Below, in pieces: positions 1 through 6,222 of a DNA stretch of 12,297 nucleotides (positions are counted from its first letter, which is position 1; every line of letters starts with the position of its first letter). Under the pieces are notes generated by a model. The model made no database searches. It saw nothing but the letters and a program-made list of their open reading frames with translations, and was not told the origin of the DNA. The DNA is taken from the NCBI GenBank assembly GCA_964455935.1, contig CAYVZU010000121.1, forward strand, positions 1 to 12,297. The letters are read 5' to 3'. The translations under genes and the position numbers were made by a program. Source of the DNA: CAYVZU01 sp964455935 (GTDB lineage Bacteria > Fibrobacterota > CAYVZU01).

Positions 1-1353
1 CTCCAATAACTGTATAAAACGCGAGGCGAAGAGACGTGAATTTACGGCAAAATCTTTAATTGCAATCTTACCCTGAGCTTCGAGCGTAGCATTCTGTGCA
101 TATTCCGCGAAGATGTCGTGGCCGGCGACCAATACACCTCGACCTTGCCCCTGAACACCCCCAAACACGCGGATATCCAGACCCGCTTTCAGCAGGCAAG
201 CTTCCGCAGTTTGCCGGACCATGATGTCGCCCTCAGCACGTATTTCAAAACCTTCGCGTACACCGCCATTAACCAATACGCTTCCGTTGAAGTCGATGCT
301 GCCGGTCGTCATGTCTACATCGCCATGGACGACATATAGGTCCATAATTTGCAAGACCGGATCATTCCAAAGAATGCAGCCGTTTTCCTCCGCAAAGAAC
401 GATAGGCCGTCGGGCGTGGAAACACCCCGGCCGCAAACAATGCGGGCAGGTACTCCTTCGTTGGCCGGCAGGCTATCGCCATATACGTTCAGGCCGGGGA
501 TACCTTTTCCCGGATCGACAAGGCCGGCAAGTCGTTGTCCTTTTCGGGCGGTTTGAACCATAGAGGACCGTTTGTAATCGATGCGGCCATCGGACAGAAC
601 CCGGAACTCGGAGCCATGGTTTTCCACATCAAAATTCAGCTGCACGCAACCGTTTTTTCCCGTAATGGGAGGAGTGCCTTGGGCTACGATAATGCCCTTT
701 TGTGATGTGTGCGAGTCATTGCAGTCCGCCAAAGCATTCCGAATTGCATCGCGCAGAATTCCATGGACCACCCCTTTTTCGCGCAGAGCGGCAAATGCCG
801 CCTCTTCCGTCAGCGGCCTGCCGTTTCCGCGACCGGCTTTGCAGTCCATAAGGGCCGACATCCTGTCTTCACGGACAACGATGTGAACCGCGCAATCGGC
901 ATCGCAAGGAAACACGTGGAGCGAATTCTGGAAGAAGAGGACCTTGCCCCTGACCGCGGCGCAGAAAAACTCCTGCTCGTCCCTGATCTCAATCCTCACA
1001 TTCTGACCGGCGCGAAAGGTAGAATCTTTTGTGACCTTTCGCCAGGCAATCTGCGCGCCGGCCTCCGCGTTGGCCAGGTCGCTGATCGCTTCGAAGGATA
1101 CTTCGTCAAAGCAGGTCGAATCCGGCAATCGCCTGCATTCAATCCCGGGCGCCATAATGATCCGGTCCTGTTGGGCCGGCGAACCAATCACGAAGTGGTC
1201 GGCGTGAGCCCGGTCCTTTGCGGGGTCCATGGACGGACTCTCGGGTCCGGGCGAAAAAGCAATCTCCCGAAATTCGATCTCCCGTAGCTGTTCTTCGAGA
1301 CGACGGAAATGCCCGGCCGTAGCGTCTCCGGGATCCTTTGCTGGTTCGCTCAT
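1..1353 (-). CDS. FapA/DUF342 polymer-forming domain protein (C-terminus cut by window edge)
   Basis: This reading frame starts at ATG 1353 and stays open for 451 codons to the left edge, so the C-terminus is missing. Residues about 175-260 carry DUF342 N-domain signatures, including GRGNGRPLTEEAA and the TPPITGKNG turn near residues 228-233. From about residue 341 the pattern VHGDVDMTTGSIDFNG begins a series of short glycine-rich repeats (GGVREGFEIRAEGDI, FGGVQGQGRGVLVAG), typical of the right-handed beta-helix of FapA proteins. The family is cytoplasmic. Vibrio FapA has been linked to flagellar and glucose-phosphotransferase signalling, but the biochemical role is generally unclear. The start overlaps the HDOD stop as ATGA, which implies translational coupling, and GGGGAG lies about 11 nt upstream. 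The first 170 residues are poorly conserved to my eye. The family call is firm; the role here is inferred from the signalling neighbours. Confidence 0.85.
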   Translation of the reverse strand, partial: MSEPAKDPGDATAGHFRRLEEQLREIEFREIAFSPGPESPSMDPAKDRAHADHFVIGSPAQQDRIIMAPGIECRRLPDSTCFDEVSFEAISDLANAEAGAQIAWRKVTKDSTFRAGQNVRIEIRDEQEFFCAAVRGKVLFFQNSLHVFPCDADCAVHIVVREDRMSALMDCKAGRGNGRPLTEEAAFAALREKGVVHGILRDAIRNALADCNDSHTSQKGIIVAQGTPPITGKNGCVQLNFDVENHGSEFRVLSDGRIDYKRSSMVQTARKGQRLAGLVDPGKGIPGLNVYGDSLPANEGVPARIVCGRGVSTPDGLSFFAEENGCILWNDPVLQIMDLYVVHGDVDMTTGSIDFNGSVLVNGGVREGFEIRAEGDIMVRQTAEACLLKAGLDIRVFGGVQGQGRGVLVAGHDIFAEYAQNATLEAQGKIAIKDFAVNSRLFASRFIQLLE

Positions 1354-2150
1354 GCGAGGGAAATCTCCCCATCCTTTACAAGAATTGTTACGCCCTTTCC
1401 TACTTCTTCAAAAACGGCTTTCACCTGCTTTTCATCGATCCGGAGGCATTCCAGCACACTCGGATGCTGGCGGGGTCCACAATTTTCGAGAAATTGCGTA
1501 TCGCGGTTGGCTCGGGCCCGGCAGTCAGCCAGGTGGACGGTTTCGATTTTGTCCTTGCGAAGTTGCGCCCCTTTGGCCGTTGAACCTGGATTATGGCGAT
1601 GGCGGATGGTCTCCAGCAGCCATTCCGGGGCTTTCCAGCTCTCGGCGATGTGCGCGCCGATCTCGCCGTGAGTCAGGCCCGGAACCTTGCGTTTGCAATC
1701 CGCAAGATCGCCGCCCCCCGCGACCCCGGCCGGAATCCGCTGGAATTCTGAATTGAGAAATTGGTTCTCGGCAAGGATCCTAATATCGTGCCCCAATCCG
1801 GCCATAAAGCGGTCCTCGGGTTCTGACCGGCGCAGGAATTGGGCCAGTATTTTCGCGCCCAAAGCGCGGGCAAATGTGCTCAGCCAGAACTTTTGGTGAT
1901 CGAAGCTTTTTGTACAAAGGCCGCCAAATGTTTTCACGACGGCAGTCCCAATCACAAGGTTTCTCGCAATGTTAAGGCCAAGGACCACGATGGCCTGGTG
2001 GATAGACCCCACTCGTTCCCGCAGGCCATAAAGCGCCGAATTGGCAAGCCTAATCACGGTGGAAGTCATGGCCTGATCCTTGGCAATAAGACCGGCAATC
2101 TGCCGCATATCGGATTTTGGATTCGCGACCAAAGTTTGCATCTGGTACAC
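1350..2150 (-). CDS. HDOD domain signalling protein (5' end apparently frameshifted)
   Basis: The longest intact frame begins at GTG 2150 and gives 266 residues. It reads as an HDOD domain: IAKDQAMTSTVIRLANSALYG near residues 22-42, a central FMAGLGHD with the HD pair at 121-122, then THGEIGAHIAESW near 160-172, IRHRHNP near 182-188 and a late VHLAD. HDOD proteins are non-enzymatic HD-superfamily modules that work as scaffolds or regulators in bacterial signalling. Usual motifs are altered here: GLLHDIG is GLGHDIR. GTG 2150 has no ribosome site and lies inside the domain: the preceding in-frame codons encode IPTLPIV, the canonical HDOD opening, and then meet a TAA. The probable true start is GTG 2206 in the next frame, overlapping the kinase stop as GTGA. 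The stop overlaps the FapA start as ATGA. Family call is strong; whether a full-length protein is made is uncertain. Confidence 0.82.
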   Translation of the reverse strand: MYQMQTLVANPKSDMRQIAGLIAKDQAMTSTVIRLANSALYGLRERVGSIHQAIVVLGLNIARNLVIGTAVVKTFGGLCTKSFDHQKFWLSTFARALGAKILAQFLRRSEPEDRFMAGLGHDIRILAENQFLNSEFQRIPAGVAGGGDLADCKRKVPGLTHGEIGAHIAESWKAPEWLLETIRHRHNPGSTAKGAQLRKDKIETVHLADCRARANRDTQFLENCGPRQHPSVLECLRIDEKQVKAVFEEVGKGVTILVKDGEISLA

Positions 2151-2206
2151 GACAATGGGCAGCGTTGGGATTTATCAATTTTCAAAAGCCCCTCTTGCGT
2201 GGTCAC
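2138..2206 (-). other. Displaced 5' end of the HDOD gene (candidate -1 frameshift near 2171-2175)
   Basis: GTG 2206 is preceded by GGAGGGG (2220-2214) at good spacing and overlaps the upstream kinase stop as GTGA. It encodes MTTQEGLLKIDK. The next frame continues with IPTLPIVVYQMQTL. Joined, this is the usual start of an HDOD domain. One extra A in the AAA at 2173-2171 would restore a continuous gene from 2206 to 1350. Confidence 0.65.
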
Positions 2207-3243
2207 GGGTTTTCCCCTCCGGCTTTGGGAATGACAATCCAGAAGCTCGCGCCCTTTCCCTGCTGACTATCGCAGTAAAGCACGCCGCCCATCAATTGTG
2301 TCAGTTTGCGGGAATTATAAAGCCCAAGGCCGTTGCCTTGGACCTTCCGGGTGGTGGGGTTGTCCTCGCGATAGAAGCGCTCGAATACATGGGGAAGGGC
2401 CTCCTGTGAAATGCCGATTCCCGAATCTGTAATACTTACCTTGACGGAATTGGGTTGTTCGGTTATATCGACCAAGATTGGGGTGTCCATGGGGGAAAAC
2501 GCAAGGGCGTTCTTAAGAAGGTGGAGAACGATTTTCTTGAAATGTTCGAAGTCCACCCGTACCGGAATGCCAGGTTCGCCCTGAATCCGAATCCGCGAGC
2601 ACGCCGGGCCAAAGGGGGCCGGCATCTTACCCAGAATTTCAATAGCTCGATTCACACAGGTGCCAAGGGTGCAAATCTCCCACTCCAATTCGTTGGCGAT
2701 GAGCCCCGTGTCGATGAGGAAAAGGTCCCGTAGATCGTTTGTGAGCGAATTGAGGCGACCTACCTCCTGACGACTCATGCAAAGGATTTCTTTGAGTTCG
2801 GCGGGAACGCTGCACAGCTTGTCCGAGATTGCAATGGCAAATGTCGTTTCCAACGTGGTGAGAGGGTCGCGCAATCGGTGCAGCACGGTTTGAACAAATT
2901 CACGCTGCAGTTCGTCGAGCCGGCGAACCCGCGTGGTATCCTCCAGAAGAAGCAGAAGACCCTCCCCGTATTTCCGAATCGTGCAGGAAATTCTCACCCG
3001 CTCGTTGTCGAGGACGGTGTGCTGGACTTCTATGCCTTGCTGGGCGGCCTGAAGGCCCTGAAGCAGGGCTTCGGATTTAATAAGGTCTTCGATACGGGTG
3101 TTGAGGAGATCGATGATATCGATGCCCAGAAAGCGAAGGGCAGGAGCATTGCAGGTCTGGATACTTCCATCGGCCGTCAGGACAAGCACACCAATGGGAA
3201 GCAGATCCAGCAGATCCGCGGCGGCCGTCGCGGGGCCGGTCAT
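2203..3243 (-). CDS. PAS domain sensor histidine kinase (soluble)
   Basis: This cytoplasmic kinase has 346 residues and no membrane segment. Residues about 10-105 look like a PAS domain (LLPIGVLVLTADGSIQTCNAPALRFLG). The dimerisation and phosphoacceptor region follows with FVQTVLHRLRDPLTTL; H122 is the predicted phosphorylated histidine. The ATPase domain has the N box at LLKNALAFSP (N245), G1 at DSGIGIS (273-279), the F box at FERFYRED and G2 at GNGLGL (303-308). The residue after the histidine is arginine where HisKA kinases normally have glutamate or aspartate. I chose ATG 3243 because it overlaps the response-regulator stop as ATGA and GAGGT lies just upstream. A start at 3396 would overlap that gene by over 150 bp and adds 51 residues that are only its shadow. 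The adjacent receiver is the natural partner. Confidence 0.9.
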   Translation of the reverse strand: MTGPATAAADLLDLLPIGVLVLTADGSIQTCNAPALRFLGIDIIDLLNTRIEDLIKSEALLQGLQAAQQGIEVQHTVLDNERVRISCTIRKYGEGLLLLLEDTTRVRRLDELQREFVQTVLHRLRDPLTTLETTFAIAISDKLCSVPAELKEILCMSRQEVGRLNSLTNDLRDLFLIDTGLIANELEWEICTLGTCVNRAIEILGKMPAPFGPACSRIRIQGEPGIPVRVDFEHFKKIVLHLLKNALAFSPMDTPILVDITEQPNSVKVSITDSGIGISQEALPHVFERFYREDNPTTRKVQGNGLGLYNSRKLTQLMGGVLYCDSQQGKGASFWIVIPKAGGENP

Positions 3244-3617
3244 GCGGACCTCTTGCGCGCATGCTGTTTCAGCAGGAGATCGAGATGATCCAACTGGAAA
3301 GGTTTGGGAAGATAGTCCACAGCGCCCTTGGATTGCGCAAGTTTGCGGCCGTTGGAATACTCTTTGGCCGTAAAGATGATAACCGGAATGTCGCATGCGG
3401 CGGGATCTTCTTTCAGCTTCGCGAGCACTTCCCAGCCATCCATGCCCGGCATCATGATATCGAGAAGAACGAGATCCGGGTCAAACTCGTGGAGAGTTTT
3501 TAGGCCCTCCGGTCCATCCAATGCGCCCTTGGCCTCATAGTTGAAAAAGCCCAAAGCCATGCACGTGGATTTGACCAGCAGATCTTCGTCATCGATTATA
3601 AGGACTTTCGGTTTCAA
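3240..3617 (-). CDS. Single-domain response regulator (CheY-like receiver)
   Basis: This is a stand-alone receiver domain of about 125 residues with no output domain. The acidic pair is in VLIIDDED, the phosphoacceptor aspartate is in LVLLDIMMPGMDG, the conserved threonine is in VIIFTAK and the lysine is in GAVDYLPKPFQ. All key residues are present, so it should accept phosphate. I prefer TTG 3617 because GGAGG sits 5 nt before it and the protein then begins MKPKVLIIDDED, a typical receiver start. ATG 3650 in the same frame adds 11 residues but has no visible ribosome site. The stop overlaps the PAS kinase start as ATGA. A role in passing phosphate between the two kinases, or signalling to the HDOD protein, is inferred. 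Confidence 0.9.
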   Translation of the reverse strand: MKPKVLIIDDEDLLVKSTCMALGFFNYEAKGALDGPEGLKTLHEFDPDLVLLDIMMPGMDGWEVLAKLKEDPAACDIPVIIFTAKEYSNGRKLAQSKGAVDYLPKPFQLDHLDLLLKQHARKRSA

Positions 3618-3723
3618 ATGCGCCTCCGTTGGATTAGATTTCTGAACCATTCACAACTGGATCTATGGCATAACCGGGTTTTTCTTTGTTTATCGAGTGC
3701 AGGTACGCAGCACCCACCATAAT

Positions 3724-3786
3724 CCTCACCTACCATAGGGAGAAGAGGAAATACCTCGCCATTCGGTGGGAGAGGGTAGGTCGAGG
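3724..3786 (-). repeat. Degenerate, shortened copy of the palindromic repeat at 10581 and 11981
   Basis: Read on the minus strand, the outer arm CCTCGACCTACC is followed by CCTCTCCCACC, a short loop and GGCGAGG, then TTTCCTCTTCTCCC and the closing arm GGTAGGTGAGG. This matches the order of parts in the two plus-strand copies, but the right-hand half of the second hairpin is missing. It overlaps the end of the broken PAS-like gene. Confidence 0.6.
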
Positions 3787-4202
3787 AAAACCTGCGCAGT
3801 TACTATTTCGCGACAATCGCATGCGTTGTTTTGTGGCGGAGGAATTGGCTGCAAAAGCAATGCCCGTAAAAATTCATCGCGAATTATTAGAAATTGTGAG
3901 ACATCGAAAGCGTCCCTGTTGAATTTATAAGCACCGTGCTGAAGTTTTCGCCCAATGGTCGCCTCCTCGCCTTGCCGTCCCAAAGATTCCTTGATTATGT
4001 ATATACGAGCCGTTTCACCCTGAATCTGGAAAGGCTTGGATAGAAAATCCGCTGCTCCTTTGGACTGTGTCAGCTGCCCCCCAAGTAGTTGGCCGCAGAA
4101 CGCGATGCTCATTCCTGCGCATTCTCTAAAGCGCAGCTCCAGGTATTCTTTGACCCGGGCATTCATGAGCATAATGCTTTTGTTTGGATCCAGAGCTACC
4201 AA
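3726..4202 (-). pseudogene. PAS-like signalling gene, main frame (frameshifted at 5' end, 3' end runs into a repeat)
   Basis: The frame can be opened at TTG 4202, but that codon has no ribosome site and is probably internal. Its beginning, LVALDPNKSIMLMNARVKEYL, resembles a PAS N-terminus, and GETARIYIIKES resembles a PAS end strand. Joined to the fragment starting at 4348, the natural opening reads about REERLDAIIASLNEDLVALDPNK. Around the middle, QSKGAADFLSKPFQ strongly resembles the receiver segment QSKGAVDYLPKPFQ encoded by the response regulator downstream. The last 20 or so residues (LDLPSPTEWRGISSSPYG) are translated from a degenerate palindromic repeat, and the stop codon lies in the repeat too. 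The original C-terminus is therefore probably lost or altered. No catalytic domain is visible. I read it as a damaged PAS-type accessory gene; an intact small sensor protein is less likely. Confidence 0.5.
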
Positions 4203-4348
4203 ATCCTCGTTAGGCTGGCAATGATCGCGTCCAAACGTTCTTCACGGTTCTCCAGGACTGTCATAGCCTTTTGAACGTCTCGGGTATTCCTCCTCACGCG
4301 TTCCTCCAGCATGCCCAAATCATTACTGCATTCTCCGCTTGAGCTCAT
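4196..4348 (-). pseudogene. 5' fragment of the PAS-like gene
   Basis: ATG 4348 overlaps the stop of the upstream kinase as ATGA, and GGGGA lies a few bases before it. The frame encodes 50 residues that look like a charged coiled coil (MLEERVRRNTRDVQKAMTVL) leading to LDAIIASL, then ends at TAG 4198-4196. The next frame continues with NEDLVALDPNK, the expected PAS opening. One missing base near 4212-4216 explains the break. Confidence 0.55.
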
Positions 4349-5211
4349 GAAATCCCCGGGTCCGGGTATTTTTCACATTGGGGTTGGCCACTCCAAAGAG
4401 GAAGGGACAGGCGAAAGACCGATCCCCGGCCCAGCCCGCTTTCAACCCGAATCTGGCCGCCCGCATTACGGACAAAGGCATGGACCGACATAAGGCCCAG
4501 GCCAGTCCCTCCTTTCTTGGTCGTAAAGAACGGCTTGAAGAGATGCGCTTTGGTTTCGGGTTTCATTCCGGCGCCGGTGTCCGTAACGGCTATCTCGAAA
4601 TGCGGACCGTGCCCCGAATCCAACTCTTTTTCCGGCACAAGAGGAACTGTCGCGTTCCGCGTCTCAAAACTGAGGTCGCCCCCTTCGGCCATGGCGTCCC
4701 GTGCATTAAGGGCCAGGTTCAGCAACGCCGTCAACATCAGGTCAGGATTCGCGCGTATTGTATCGATGGGGGCTGCCAGATTCATGTGAATGTTAATGCG
4801 CGGGTCAAACGTATGCCGGGCGATTTGCGCGATATGGTCGATTATGCTGTGGGCGTGGAATATGGTTTCTTGGGTCTTGGAATCGCGGAGAATCGAAAGA
4901 AGTTGACGGCTCAGGCCGCCGCCGCAGGAGGCCAGTTCAATCATTCGTTGAATTCTATCGCGAACCGGCGAACTTTCGGGAAGGTCCGATTTGCTTGTTT
5001 CTCCAAGCCACATGATGCCGGTCAACAGGTTTTGAAAATCGTGCACGATACCGCCGGCAAGCTGACCCATAGCGGCCAGTTTTTGCAAATTGCCAAGCTG
5101 ATTTGGTATGCCGCGGCGATCCGGCTGGTCCTTTAAGGTATTGCGCCTATGCTTGCTTGTAGCCTCTACAAGACGGGGTTTGTTTCCTGTTTTCTGATAG
5201 GAAATGGCCAT
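4345..5211 (-). CDS. Soluble NtrB-type sensor histidine kinase
   Basis: This cytoplasmic kinase has 288 residues and no membrane segment. The phosphoacceptor region reads LAAMGQLAGGIVHDFQNLL, with H57 as predicted phosphorylation site; HDF-x-NLL is typical of NtrB-like and orphan kinases. The ATPase domain has LNLALNARDAM (N box), DTGAGM (G1, about 211-216) and KPFFTTKKGGTGLGL (F and G2 boxes). The N-terminal 45 residues are short and basic with no clear sensor domain, so the input may come from a partner such as the PAS-like product encoded next. I chose ATG 5211 because GAGGTG lies just upstream; TTG 5238 is an alternative. The stop overlaps the next start as ATGA. A weak promoter candidate on the minus strand is TTCCAA, 17 nt, TATATA around 5270-5300. 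Confidence 0.88.
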   Translation of the reverse strand: MAISYQKTGNKPRLVEATSKHRRNTLKDQPDRRGIPNQLGNLQKLAAMGQLAGGIVHDFQNLLTGIMWLGETSKSDLPESSPVRDRIQRMIELASCGGGLSRQLLSILRDSKTQETIFHAHSIIDHIAQIARHTFDPRINIHMNLAAPIDTIRANPDLMLTALLNLALNARDAMAEGGDLSFETRNATVPLVPEKELDSGHGPHFEIAVTDTGAGMKPETKAHLFKPFFTTKKGGTGLGLMSVHAFVRNAGGQIRVESGLGRGSVFRLSLPLWSGQPQCEKYPDPGIS

Positions 5212-5246
5212 GCTCACCTCGATGTTATCCGCAGCCAAGGGACCGC

Positions 5247-5264
5247 AAGCTCCCGAAGCTCCCG
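5247..5264. repeat. Tandem 9-bp direct repeat upstream of the histidine kinase
   Basis: AAGCTCCCG occurs twice back to back, about 40-50 bp before the kinase start codon and downstream of the candidate -10. Its position would suit a small regulator-binding site, but two 9-bp units can also arise by slippage. Confidence 0.35.
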
Positions 5265-5487
5265 TGACCCTATATAAAACTAATTCGATAGAGTTGGAAT
5301 TGCAATATATATCCTTTCAATATGGTTATTGTAAGGAAACGATACTTGCCCACAAAAATTGGGATTGCGGAAAGGGTCGGAGAAATATAGATCTCTATGT
5401 ATGGTCCTTGTTAAGCCCAGAAACTTAGCTTTTCAATAAATGGTGAAGCTATTTATGGGCGCGCCAGACCGGAAAGGGGGTGACCGC

Positions 5488-5513
5488 CTGTCCGGCATGC
5501 GGACAGTTTTCTT
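5488..5513 (+). terminator. Hairpin plus T-run in the leader of the fibre-like gene (possible attenuator)
   Basis: CTGTCCG (5488-5494) pairs perfectly with CGGACAG (5500-5506) across a 5-base loop and is followed by TTTTCTT. This has the form of an intrinsic terminator. No plus-strand gene lies before it in the window, so it could terminate leader transcription (attenuation) or belong to an unseen small RNA. I recognise no riboswitch consensus. Confidence 0.45.
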
Positions 5514-5664
5514 AAACAGAGCAGTTATTACAAATTGAGGGGCTTTATATGAAAACCATGACGTGATCAAGTACGCATGGCTTCGTTTGAGCGATTGAGG
5601 TTTTTGGAAAAAAGGGGAGGTACGGAATAGTATAGGAAACAATGGATTCTAAAGGGAGGCACGA

Positions 5665-6150
5665 ATGGCGAGCTATCTTGGGACTGGTGCAAACAATCCT
5701 GGTGATGTTGCTACAACAGGAAAATTGGGAGTTGGAACAACCAGCCCCCGATCGAGCCTGCATGTCGAGAGTACCTCATCTGCCGATGGCATGGTCACCA
5801 TACTCAATCCCACTGAAGGTGGCGAAGCGTCGCTTTCCTTCGACACGGGTACCTTCGACACCACGAAAAGGTGGGTTGCTGGTGTTGGCGGCTGGGGCAA
5901 TACAAACAAATTCGTTATTGGCAGGGACACCAGTCCAAAGCTAACCATTGATACAAACGGAAAAGTTGGAATTGGCACAAACTCACCGCAAGGAATTTTG
6001 GATGTGTCAGGCACAAGCGGTGGGTTGGTGGTGCCGAGGCTGGACCAGACCCAAGTTGGTTTGCTCAATCCGCCCAACGGCACAATCATTTACAACACTA
6101 CAGCGCAAAAATTTCAGGGATATGCAAATGGCGCGTGGGTGCTACTCTAA
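5665..6150 (+). CDS. Small fibre-like protein with VGIGTxSP repeats
   Basis: The product has 161 residues, no signal peptide and no membrane segment. Two copies of a short unit are visible: GKLGVGTTSPRSSLHVES near residues 19-36 and GKVGIGTNSPQGILDVSG in the second half. Such units are common in tail-fibre-like and surface proteins and are usually structural. The C-terminus (VVPRLDQTQVGLLNPPNGTIIYNTTAQKFQGYANGAW) resembles a short module found at the end of many secreted proteins of Bacteroidota and Fibrobacterota. AAAGGGAGG sits 5 nt before ATG 5665, which settles the start over 5642. The gene stands alone with its own terminator and has no phage or export neighbours. Function is unknown; a secreted or surface-attached filament or adhesin component is possible but unproven. 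Confidence 0.8.
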   Translation: MASYLGTGANNPGDVATTGKLGVGTTSPRSSLHVESTSSADGMVTILNPTEGGEASLSFDTGTFDTTKRWVAGVGGWGNTNKFVIGRDTSPKLTIDTNGKVGIGTNSPQGILDVSGTSGGLVVPRLDQTQVGLLNPPNGTIIYNTTAQKFQGYANGAWVLL

Positions 6151-6192
6151 ACTAACCCAAAATATTTCTTCCAAATAAATGGATTGGAAAAG

Positions 6193-6217
6193 CCAGGGGA
6201 CAACCCTGGTTTTTTTT
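6193..6217 (+). terminator. Intrinsic terminator between convergent genes
   Basis: CCAGGG (6193-6198) pairs with CCCTGG (6204-6209) over a 5-base loop, followed by eight T. It lies 42 bp after the fibre-like stop. On the minus strand the same hairpin is followed by CTTTTCC, so it may also serve the lipoprotein gene, which ends 6 bp away. Confidence 0.85.
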
Positions 6218-6222
6218 GGGGA

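Larger units (their letters stand above)
5212..5664. promoter_or_regulatory. Divergent intergenic region and leader of the fibre-like gene
   Basis: This stretch separates two divergent transcription units and has no convincing gene. It is AT-rich in its left half (5270-5420) and should hold promoters for both sides. I see an imperfect palindrome ATAGATCTCTAT near 5387-5398 but no promoter of good consensus for the plus strand. The right half contains a hairpin with a T-run (5488-5513) and two tiny possible leader frames (starts 5549 and 5577). The first has a good ribosome site, GAGGGGC, but encodes only MKTMT. Confidence 0.4.

Noticed and set aside
709..1287. Plus-strand open frame of 192 codons near the left end
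   Set aside because: It is the shadow of the FapA/DUF342 frame on the minus strand, which carries clear family motifs and is open to the window edge.
3244..3396. N-terminal extension of the PAS kinase to a start at 3396
   Set aside because: The extra 51 residues overlap the response regulator in another frame and look nothing like a domain; ATG 3243 fits the ATGA overlap pattern of the operon.
4378..5136. Long plus-strand open frame of 252 codons opposite the NtrB-type kinase
   Set aside because: It mirrors a kinase with all catalytic boxes on the minus strand, has no recognisable domain and an unnatural composition.
5421..5515. c-di-GMP (GEMM) or other known riboswitch before the fibre-like gene
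   Set aside because: I looked for the conserved GEMM-I core and for thiamine and preQ1 landmarks and found none; only a hairpin with a T-run can be supported.
5577..5592. Second sigma-54-like site (TGGCTTCGTTTGAGC) before the fibre-like gene
   Set aside because: GG and GC spacing fits, but the -12 box is GAGC instead of TTGC and other consensus bases are missing.
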